Below, one piece after another: positions 1 through 5,526 of a stretch of 5,526 bases of DNA (its first letter is position 1; each line of letters opens with the position of its first letter). The position numbers and the translations under genes were made by a program. Below the pieces are notes generated by a model. It ran no database searches. It saw only the letters and a list, made by a program, of their open reading frames with translations, and had not been told where the DNA came from. This DNA comes from Vulcanimicrobiota bacterium. GTDB taxonomy: Bacteria > Vulcanimicrobiota > Vulcanimicrobiia > Vulcanimicrobiales > Vulcanimicrobiaceae. The stretch spans positions 1-5,526 of the forward strand of contig JASHTE010000051.1 in NCBI GenBank assembly GCA_030040695.1, read 5' to 3'.

Positions 1-254
1 GAGAGGTTATCCATGCTTGGATTACCGCGGCTGGAGAGCATGCGATGAAGACTCTTCGCAGATTTATGGGTCAAGCGCGCTAAAGACTCGAATCCGATAC
101 TTGCGTTCACGAGATCGCGCAGGAGCAATCTAGCAATCTCCGGCTCGCCGTTAAGGAACACTGCGGTAGCTTCATCGAGCACCGCCCTCGCAAAATCTGG
201 ACCACGTTCGATCCGTTCCACGACGCTTCGTTTTGAGTTCCGCGTTAGTGCCAT
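1..254 (-). CDS. HigA-like helix-turn-helix antitoxin of a type II TA module (C-terminus cut by window edge)
   Basis: The reading frame starts at ATG 254-252 and stays open for 84 codons to the left edge, so the last part is missing. It begins MALTRNSKRSVVERIERG and then has a helical stretch with the LFLNGEPE-type segment typical of these antitoxins, here FLNGEPEIARLLLRDLVNA (about residues 33-51). A helix-turn-helix region follows at about residues 53-80, ending in SLHRMLSSRGNPSMDNL. From memory this is the pattern of chromosomal 'addiction module antidote' proteins of about 95-105 residues, so roughly 15-20 residues should be missing. Such proteins bind and neutralise a RelE/ParE/HigB-family RNase or gyrase toxin and repress their own operon. 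The start overlaps the stop of the upstream toxin remnant by one base (TAATG), the usual sign of translational coupling in toxin-first modules. Codons such as AGA, AGG, CTA, TTA and TCA are more common here than in the neighbouring genes, which hints at a separate origin. The family assignment is firm; the biological target is not known. Confidence 0.85.
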   Translation of the reverse strand, partial: MALTRNSKRSVVERIERGPDFARAVLDEATAVFLNGEPEIARLLLRDLVNASIGFESLARLTHKSAKSLHRMLSSRGNPSMDNL

Positions 255-430
255 TACTTTCTTCCTCTTACTCTTCGGATTGTCGCCTTACGGACCTTGT
301 ACTCAGCCCATAGCTCTTTGGCCCGTCCGATGTCCAAATGTTGCCCGCCAACGTGATCCGTCGGCTGCTTTCGCGAGGCGAAGTCACCGTTGATGGCTTG
401 GCAGCAGCGAAAAACCGGGGCGCACTCTGG
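254..430 (-). pseudogene. Decayed C-terminal end of a RelE/ParE/HigB-type toxin
   Basis: This frame ends at TAA 256-254, overlapping the antitoxin start by one base, exactly where the toxin of a toxin-first module should end. Going upstream it stays open only to an in-frame TGA at 433-431 (59 codons). It has no ATG or GTG; the only possible start is a TTG near its end. The last 35 residues include VGGQHLDIGRAKELWAEYK, followed by a basic tail (VRKATIRRVRGRK). This resembles the conserved end of RelE/ParE-family toxins, which usually reads GGDKSTQ, then two or three residues, DI, and an amphipathic helix. The central DKST part of that motif is absent, and upstream residues do not match the family well in this frame. 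A frameshifting small deletion near 345-350 is a plausible cause, since the adjacent frame reads ITLAG just before that point. The upstream two thirds of a normal toxin of about 100 residues would fall inside the pbpC 3' end and are not recognisable. The position is strong evidence; the sequence similarity is modest. It could instead be an unrelated short ORF. Confidence 0.5.
264..267 (-). promoter_or_regulatory. Shine-Dalgarno site of the antitoxin gene
   Basis: On the minus strand GAGG lies within a purine-rich AGAGGAAG stretch. Nine bases separate it from the ATG at 254-252. It sits inside the end of the toxin-remnant frame and would let the antitoxin be translated even though the upstream toxin is broken. 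Confidence 0.6.
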
Positions 431-2594
431 TCAAAGGGCGTATGACCGCGATGCTTATCGAATCTTGCTGCGAACCGGCGCTGGCCGTAAACGTCCAGCG
501 GCCTAATCGCAGCGGCCAAAACGCGTGGTCTTCGGCGTCCGGTCGTAATGGAACGCCGTCAACGCTCCAGCGGATCGACGATGCTGCAACGCCGCGTAGC
601 TCTAGACGTTCCATCGATCGCGCGAGCTGACCGCTTGCCGGGTTGAGAACGAAAACGTCGCCTTCCTGCGGGAAAAGAATGCGCACGCCGTTCTCACGGA
701 CCGGGGATTTCCGCCACTCGGCGAGATCTCGCGGACGTATCCACTCCATCACCGGTGCCGGACACGACGGCGTCGGCCGCAATCCCGTGCCGGCGCAAAT
801 CGGCACGTGGACGTATCCGGCCGGCGCTGAAAATGCCGCCGGTTCCGCGCGGTCGTCATAGAGGTGAAGCATGATGTGATTCCAGAGCGGCCCGGCTCCG
901 CTTATGCCCGAGACACCGCGCATGGCGGAGCCATCGAAGTTGCCGACCCAAACGCCCACCGTGTAATCGCGCGTGAAGCCGATGGTCCACGTATCGCGAT
1001 AGCCGGACGAAGTTCCCGTCTTCACCGCTGCCGGGAACGGCAGGCGCAAGATGGAGTTGACGCCGAACGACTGCGCGCGCGCGTATGGATCGGCGAGCAT
1101 CTCCATGACGAGCTGCCATGTACCCGGGTCGCCGATCTGCACGGGTATCGCTTGAGGCGCATCGACCGTCGCGCGCAGAGGAATCGCCGAACCGCTACGT
1201 GCCATCACAAGATACGCGTGCACGAGCTCCCACAGTGTGACTTCGCCCGATCCGAGCGTCAAGCCTAAGCCATAATAAGAAGCAGGTCGCGTCAGGTGCC
1301 TAAAACCGAGTTCGTGCAGCCGGCCGAGGAATGCACCGACGCCCAAACGCGAAAGCGCGCGCACTGCCGGTACGTTGAGAGAATTTGCCAACGCGTAGCG
1401 AACGCGAACGGGTCCCGCGAAGCGCGTGGAATAATCCGCGGGCGCATAGAGTTCGCCTCCCGGAATTGCGTAGGTTGCCGGAGCGTCGTCGAGAATCGTC
1501 GTCGGCCCGAGAGCGTCTGTTTCCAGTGCCAGCTCATACATGAAGGGCTTGAGCGCCGACCCCGGCTGGCGCGGCGCCTGGACTCCGTCATTTCGCCCCA
1601 GCAAGATATCGGAGTAATAGTCCGGGGAGCCAACATAAGCGAGAACCTCGCCGGTGCTGTTGTCGACGACCAGCGCCGCGGCGTCGGTCACGTGGCGAGC
1701 GATGAGCGCCGAAGTGATCGCCTCAACTTGAGCTTGAACGAACTGCTGCAACGGAGCATCGATCGTCGTGCGCTCGATCGATGCGCCCTCGCCGAAATGC
1801 GGATAGAGCGCAAACAGAAAATGCTGAGCGGCCGCCGGCCCTTGCGGCGGCGGCAGCAGAGCCACGCTCTCTCTCTCCGCGCGCGCGGCGTCTCCGGAAG
1901 AAATCGCGCCAAGTGCGCGCATGCGCTCGAGCACGTAGCGTTGCCGTGCGCGCAAAGCACTCCAATCCGTGTAGGGTGACAGACGCGAAGGATCGTTCGG
2001 AATCGCGGCGAGCAGTGATGCCTGCGCGAGATCGAGGTCGGACGAGGGCACACCGAAATAGGTACGCGATGCGGCCTCGACGCCGTAGACGTCGCCGCCC
2101 ATCGGTGCGCGGTTCACGTAGGCTTCCAGGATTGCATTCGGCGGCGAGCGCAGCACGATTCGCTCGGCGTCGATGATCTGCCGGATCTTTCCCGTAACCG
2201 TGCTCGGCTCGTGCCAAATCGAGCGCGCCACTTGCATCGCGATCGTCGAGCCGCCGCTACGCGCTTCGCCGTAAACCGCGTATTCGTAGGTCGCGCGGAG
2301 AAGCGCCGGAACGTCGATCGCGCCGTGCTCGTAGAACCGCGAATCCTCCGCCGCGAGAATCGCTTTGACAAAGAGGGGCGAGACCCGATCGAGCGGCACC
2401 CATGCCGTGTTCGCCTCGTTGGACGCAGCAATCGATCCCAAAGGCAGCCCCGTCCGATCGGTGAAGTGCACCGTGCCACGCTCGAGAGGCAACGCAGCCA
2501 CGTCGACGCCGACGCTATAACGCAGCAGAGCCCAGACCATGACGATGGCTACCGGCACGAGGAGAGCCGCCCCGCGCTTGGGATGATACGGCAC
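384..2594 (-). CDS. pbpC: Bifunctional penicillin-binding protein 1C (glycosyltransferase family 51 and transpeptidase)
   Basis: This 736-residue protein is a class A PBP. It polymerises lipid II into glycan strands and should crosslink stem peptides on the outer face of the inner membrane. A short basic N-terminus (KR at 6-7) leads into one membrane anchor at about 9-26. The glycosyltransferase domain (about 45-225) has EDSRFYEH (83-90; catalytic Glu83), GGSTIAMQ (114-121), KIRQ (137 region) and ILEAYVN (155-161). The transpeptidase domain (about 300-580) has all three penicillin-binding motifs: SALK (Ser346 nucleophile, Lys349), SLN (405-407) and KTG (525-527), then VGVWVGNFDG (546-555). 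A Cys600/Cys611 pair and a C-terminal BiPBP_C-like beta domain (about 635-715) mark it as the PBP1C subtype rather than PBP1A or PBP1B. The start is GTG at 2594-2592. It is the most upstream possible start, because an in-frame TAG lies at 2612-2610. A later start (GTG codon 13 or ATG codon 19) would cut the membrane segment. In the HxGxD part of motif 1 the Gly is replaced by Ala92. The last 18 residues or so (after SISIAVI) look like a run-on tail into the TA remnant. Confidence 0.95.
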   Translation of the reverse strand: MPYHPKRGAALLVPVAIVMVWALLRYSVGVDVAALPLERGTVHFTDRTGLPLGSIAASNEANTAWVPLDRVSPLFVKAILAAEDSRFYEHGAIDVPALLRATYEYAVYGEARSGGSTIAMQVARSIWHEPSTVTGKIRQIIDAERIVLRSPPNAILEAYVNRAPMGGDVYGVEAASRTYFGVPSSDLDLAQASLLAAIPNDPSRLSPYTDWSALRARQRYVLERMRALGAISSGDAARAERESVALLPPPQGPAAAQHFLFALYPHFGEGASIERTTIDAPLQQFVQAQVEAITSALIARHVTDAAALVVDNSTGEVLAYVGSPDYYSDILLGRNDGVQAPRQPGSALKPFMYELALETDALGPTTILDDAPATYAIPGGELYAPADYSTRFAGPVRVRYALANSLNVPAVRALSRLGVGAFLGRLHELGFRHLTRPASYYGLGLTLGSGEVTLWELVHAYLVMARSGSAIPLRATVDAPQAIPVQIGDPGTWQLVMEMLADPYARAQSFGVNSILRLPFPAAVKTGTSSGYRDTWTIGFTRDYTVGVWVGNFDGSAMRGVSGISGAGPLWNHIMLHLYDDRAEPAAFSAPAGYVHVPICAGTGLRPTPSCPAPVMEWIRPRDLAEWRKSPVRENGVRILFPQEGDVFVLNPASGQLARSMERLELRGVAASSIRWSVDGVPLRPDAEDHAFWPLRLGRWTFTASAGSQQDSISIAVIRPLTRVRPGFSLLPSHQR

Positions 2595-2606
2595 TACAAA
2601 TACCGT

Positions 2607-2612
2607 ATTCTA
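2607..2612 (-). promoter_or_regulatory. Candidate -10 element for pbpC
   Basis: On the minus strand TAGAAT differs from TATAAT at one base and ends 12 bases before the pbpC GTG. Initiation 6-8 bases further on would give a leader of only about 5-7 bases. No good -35 is visible at the right distance: CCGCAA at 2635-2630 matches TTGACA poorly. The call rests on one hexamer and the very short gap, so it is tentative. Confidence 0.35.
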
Positions 2613-2633
2613 GACAATAGAGCGCTATCTTGC

Positions 2634-2638
2634 GGAGG
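2634..2638 (+). promoter_or_regulatory. Shine-Dalgarno site of the macroglobulin gene
   Basis: GGAGG lies six bases before the ATG at 2645. This is a strong, well-spaced ribosome binding site and it fixes that start. An in-frame TTG at 2630 is the only alternative before the in-frame TAG at 2618, and it would lie on top of the site. Confidence 0.85.
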
Positions 2639-2644
2639 CTCTCT

Positions 2645-5526
2645 ATGCGCGTCGTTTTTGCCTTCATCTTGCTGGCCACCGTAGCCGCGCTCTTCGCCTG
2701 CGGCGCTGGGGGCGGCGCCGGTACGCTGAAGCTCGCGCCGGTTACTGCATTGCCGGTTCCGGAGTTGCCGCGTTGGATTGCGTCCATCTCACCGACGAAG
2801 AGAGCCGCGACGCTGTCGCAGATACGCATCATCTTCAACGAGCCGATCGCGGACGTTGGCTCGCTCGAGGGGAACGGCCCCGCAGCGGCTCTTTCGCATC
2901 TGCAGATCGAGCCGGCATTGCGGGGTAACTTCGTCGTCTACACGCCGCACATGATCGGTTTTGTCCCGGAGCAGGCGCTCCCGATCGGGACCCGCGTGCG
3001 CGTCACGCTCACCGCCGGACTTCGCGACCTCGCCGGCGATACGTTGCAACACGCTCTCGCCTGGACATTTGAGACGCAGCCGCTCTCCTTCCACGATCTA
3101 CCATCGCTCGGCGAGGACGCGTACGGCGAGACGCCTGCTCCGGCGAAACTTCATCCTACATTACACGTGACCGCCAACGCCGCCGTCGACACGCAATCGC
3201 TCGCCGAGCATGCCGCACTCATGAGCGGCAGCTCACGCATACCACTCGACGTGCGACTGGAAACAGAGCCGACGCCTGTACCGGGAAGCGGCGCAGAGGA
3301 AGCATTTGATCCGTCGCTCAACACGTGGATCTACGATCTTACGCCCCGCACGGCGCTCCAAACGTCGACGGCGTACCAGCTTGTCATCACCCCCGGCGTC
3401 ACACCCGCAAATGGCAACGTTGCGACAGTGCGCTCTTATCGAGGCGCGATTCGTACGTACGGTGCGCTCGCGATCATTCCGAGCCCGACGCCTCAGCCGG
3501 GAACGTTTGGTGAGCGCTTCGCACGCGGCGACCCCGTGGTGACGTTCGACAACCCGCTCGATCCCAAGACCCTTGCCGGAAGCGTCACCATTTCGCCGGC
3601 GACGTCGTCCTCAGCGAGTCCCACGACGATTTCACAGGATTCGCCCAACGTCGTCAGCATCGATCCCTATCTCCTTGCGGCGCGTACGCGCTATACGATC
3701 ACCATTGGTACCGCCCTCGCCGACGTCTTCGGCCAACACCTCGCGGCACCGCAGACGATCACCGTTGCTACCGGTGACTTCACACCCGGGCTCTGGGCAC
3801 CGTCGCAGACGAGCGTTTTTCCGAACGTCGCAAACGTCGCGCTCAACATCTACGCGACGAACCTCCCCAACAATGTGTATCGTGCAGATTACCTGCCGCT
3901 TACGCCGGCAATGCTCGTCGTCAACGGAGACGACCCGTCATCGCTCTTGCCGGATCTTTCCCACTGGCCGCGCCGATCGCTGGTCGCCGCCAGGCCTAAT
4001 GTCCAGAGCATCGTGCGCGTACCACTTCGCGCGCTGCTCGGCGCCAACAGCGGAACGTTGGGCTACGGCATTTCTGCAAACCTCGGACCGGGCAACACCC
4101 AAACGTACGACGGCATCGTATCGCTCACGAACCTTGGACTCATCGCGCAGACATTCCCTTCGCGAGCGATCGTTCGCGTTGCACAACTCTCGAACGGCGC
4201 TCCGGTCGCAGGCGCGAACGTCTCCCTCTATCGGACCGGCAACGCCCCTTCGACGACGCCTTGTGCAACTGGTAGGACCGACGGCGACGGCACCGCCGAG
4301 TTCACCGGCGATACTCTCGAAGCGTGCTACGGCGGAGGCACAAGCTATGCGGGTGAGGCGCCACCGGTGATGTCGGTCGCGCGCGAGGGCACGGACTGGG
4401 CATACGCGCGCGTGGACTCCTGGAGCGGCACCGAGAACATGGACGGCTTTGATGCGAGCTGGCAGAGCGGAGAACCGCTGTCGCGCGGCACGATCTTTTC
4501 TGATCGTCAAATGTACCAGCCCGGCGAAAGCGGGCGCATCACCGGTATTGCCTATGCCGTACGCAACGGCGTCCTGCGAGCCGACGCGGAGACTCGCTAT
4601 GACGTCATGCTCACGAACCCGCGCGGCTCGACGGAATCGCTCGGAACGCTTCGTACCGATGCCTTTGGCGTCTTCTCGCTTCCGGTGACGTTTGGGCCGA
4701 ATCAGCCGCTGGGGTACTACGGCATTGCCGCCAAAGGGCGCGGGAACGAGATCGATGGTGGGCTACGCGTCGCGCAGTTCAAACCGCCGAACTTCAAGCT
4801 CGACGTGGCGCTCGATCGCCAAACGACGCTGGCCGGGTCGAGCGTAACGGCGACGGCCCGCGCGAGTTACCTTTTCGGAGCACCGCTCTCCAACGCAGCC
4901 GCGAAGATCGACGTGACGCGTCAGGCCGCCACGCTCACGCCGCCGGGTTGGGATGACTATACGTTCGGCCGGCAGTGGTTCTGGCCAGAGGAACAGCCCG
5001 AGATCGACACCGACGTTCTCTCTACGACCGGTACGTTCGACAGCAGCGGGACGCTCACGCAGCAGGTGCATGTCGCCGGCGATCTGCCCTTACCTATGGC
5101 GTATAGCATCGACGTTCAGGCGACGGACGTCTCGAATCTTTCCGTCGACACGACGCAGAGTTTTACCGCGCTTGCAAGCGACGGCATCATCGGATTGAAG
5201 ACGGACCTGGTTGGTCGAGCCGGGCACCCCCTTGCGGTGCAGATCGTCGTCACCGACATGGACGGCAAACCAATCTCGGGACGCAGTATTCACGTCGACA
5301 TGCAGTCGATGACCTACACAACGGCGACCCAGTTCGTCGAAGGCGGAGAGAGTGCCCAGAACGGTGTCCAGTACACGACCGTCGACAGCGCCGATGCCAC
5401 GTCGAGCAACGCGCCGGTGACGGTGCACATGCACCCGAGCGCCGCCGGGCCCTATCGCATTCGCGCGAACTTCAGCGGAGGGCCCGTCGGAAGCGAAACC
5501 GATCTGCAAGCCTTCGTCGTCGGCGC
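2645..5526 (+). CDS. yfhM: Bacterial alpha-2-macroglobulin lipoprotein, N-terminal 960 residues (cut by right edge)
   Basis: The frame is open from ATG 2645 to the window end without a stop (960 codons plus two bases). It was followed line by line and shows no frameshift. Residues 1-18 are a lipoprotein signal peptide (Arg2, then a hydrophobic core) ending in the lipobox LFAC, with Cys19 as the lipidated residue, followed by a Gly-rich linker (GAGGGAG). About 40-145 is an Ig-like domain of the Big_5/SbsA type (ISPTKRAATLSQIRIIFNEP, then a beta-rich body ending AWTFET). A second such domain spans about 165-280. A third, at about 288-375, contains VVTFDNPLDPKTLAGSVTI. Macroglobulin domains follow. 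One starts near NLGLIAQTFPSRAIVRV (496) and has TDGDGTAEF. MG2/A2M_N has the hallmark GTIFSDRQMYQPGE (615-628). An MG3-like domain starts at FKPPNFKLDVAL (712), and another begins near 840 (ASDGIIGLKTDLVG). Cys540 and Cys561 could form a disulfide. Family members are about 1500-1900 residues and act as periplasmic protease traps; the thioester CxEQ and bait-region function lie beyond the edge and cannot be judged. The gene is divergent from pbpC, its usual partner. Confidence 0.92.
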   Translation, partial: MRVVFAFILLATVAALFACGAGGGAGTLKLAPVTALPVPELPRWIASISPTKRAATLSQIRIIFNEPIADVGSLEGNGPAAALSHLQIEPALRGNFVVYTPHMIGFVPEQALPIGTRVRVTLTAGLRDLAGDTLQHALAWTFETQPLSFHDLPSLGEDAYGETPAPAKLHPTLHVTANAAVDTQSLAEHAALMSGSSRIPLDVRLETEPTPVPGSGAEEAFDPSLNTWIYDLTPRTALQTSTAYQLVITPGVTPANGNVATVRSYRGAIRTYGALAIIPSPTPQPGTFGERFARGDPVVTFDNPLDPKTLAGSVTISPATSSSASPTTISQDSPNVVSIDPYLLAARTRYTITIGTALADVFGQHLAAPQTITVATGDFTPGLWAPSQTSVFPNVANVALNIYATNLPNNVYRADYLPLTPAMLVVNGDDPSSLLPDLSHWPRRSLVAARPNVQSIVRVPLRALLGANSGTLGYGISANLGPGNTQTYDGIVSLTNLGLIAQTFPSRAIVRVAQLSNGAPVAGANVSLYRTGNAPSTTPCATGRTDGDGTAEFTGDTLEACYGGGTSYAGEAPPVMSVAREGTDWAYARVDSWSGTENMDGFDASWQSGEPLSRGTIFSDRQMYQPGESGRITGIAYAVRNGVLRADAETRYDVMLTNPRGSTESLGTLRTDAFGVFSLPVTFGPNQPLGYYGIAAKGRGNEIDGGLRVAQFKPPNFKLDVALDRQTTLAGSSVTATARASYLFGAPLSNAAAKIDVTRQAATLTPPGWDDYTFGRQWFWPEEQPEIDTDVLSTTGTFDSSGTLTQQVHVAGDLPLPMAYSIDVQATDVSNLSVDTTQSFTALASDGIIGLKTDLVGRAGHPLAVQIVVTDMDGKPISGRSIHVDMQSMTYTTATQFVEGGESAQNGVQYTTVDSADATSSNAPVTVHMHPSAAGPYRIRANFSGGPVGSETDLQAFVVG

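Larger units (their letters stand above)
2595..2644. promoter_or_regulatory. Divergent pbpC / macroglobulin control region
   Basis: This 50-bp gap is all that separates the two gene starts, so both promoters must overlap here or extend into the opposite coding region. It is clearly more AT-rich than its flanks. It contains an imperfect palindrome centred on CTAG at 2610-2613. Hexamers resembling -10 boxes occur in both directions: TAGAAT (minus, 2612-2607), and TATTCT (2606-2611) or GACAAT (2613-2618) on the plus strand. No convincing -35 boxes or operator are seen. If these are the real promoters, RNA polymerase would compete for the same bases, making the two genes mutually exclusive or co-regulated. 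Confidence 0.45.

Noticed and set aside
368..383. Small inverted repeat just after the pbpC stop, considered as a terminator
   Set aside because: The stem is only six pairs with one bulged base and a three-base loop, and no T-run follows it on the minus strand. It does not qualify as an intrinsic terminator.
268..519. Minus-strand ORF of 83 codons across the pbpC end and toxin remnant
   Set aside because: Its first half is a shifted reading of the pbpC 3' end and its second half a shifted reading of the toxin-like tail. It shows no family pattern as a whole, although a short stretch (ITLAG) may be part of the decayed toxin before a frameshift.
1296..1979. Plus-strand ORF of 227 codons opposite pbpC
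   Set aside because: It is antisense to the conserved transpeptidase and linker region of pbpC, is very rich in Arg, and shows no recognisable domain. Long antisense frames are expected in GC-rich genes.
3573..4370. Plus-strand ORF of 265 codons inside the macroglobulin gene
   Set aside because: It is in another frame of the same strand as a confidently identified gene. Its product is dominated by Arg, Ser, Thr and Pro, typical of an out-of-frame reading of GC-rich DNA.
1..5526. CRISPR array, tRNA, rRNA, riboswitch or insertion-sequence ends
   Set aside because: No regularly spaced repeats, cloverleaf arms or terminal inverted repeats were seen by eye. Nearly the whole window is accounted for by coding sequence.

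Overview
The window looks like chromosomal DNA from a GC-rich diderm bacterium; by eye GC is around 60%, and third codon positions in the two large genes favour G/C. It holds two large cell-envelope genes, divergently arranged, and a small toxin-antitoxin (TA) remnant at the left edge. The penicillin-binding protein and lipoprotein point to a peptidoglycan-containing, envelope-rich organism. The phylum cannot be fixed from the sequence. The divergent arrangement and the Ig-like front end of the macroglobulin argue against an ordinary enterobacterium. A little-studied phylum is possible but unproven.

Layout, left to right. Positions 1-254 (minus strand) encode the N-terminal 84 residues of a HigA-like TA antitoxin that runs off the left edge. 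Directly upstream of it, and overlapping it by one base (TAATG), is the C-terminal end of a small ORF with no usable start codon (254-430, minus). It is best read as the decayed tail of the partner RelE/ParE/HigB-type toxin. That remnant overlaps the 3' end of the next gene, 384-2594 (minus). This gene encodes a complete class A penicillin-binding protein of the PBP1C type (pbpC), with transglycosylase, transpeptidase and C-terminal BiPBP_C-like parts. A 50-bp intergenic gap (2595-2644) carries the start signals of both large genes. From 2645 to the right edge, the plus strand encodes the first 960 residues of a bacterial alpha-2-macroglobulin lipoprotein (YfhM-like). It is uninterrupted but cut by the window edge before any thioester region.

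How the genes fit together. Bacterial alpha-2-macroglobulins are known to occur beside pbpC. The accepted idea is that the macroglobulin traps proteases that breach the envelope, while PBP1C repairs or builds peptidoglycan. Here the pair is kept, but the genes point away from each other across a very short shared promoter region, rather than lying in one operon. The TA remnant has a different codon flavour and abuts an atypical pbpC C-terminus. This suggests that a mobile or accessory module was inserted, then partly lost, just downstream of pbpC. I did not find a clearly new biological system. The most unusual points are the broken TA junction, the apparent near-leaderless GTG start of pbpC, and the compact divergent pbpC/macroglobulin control region.
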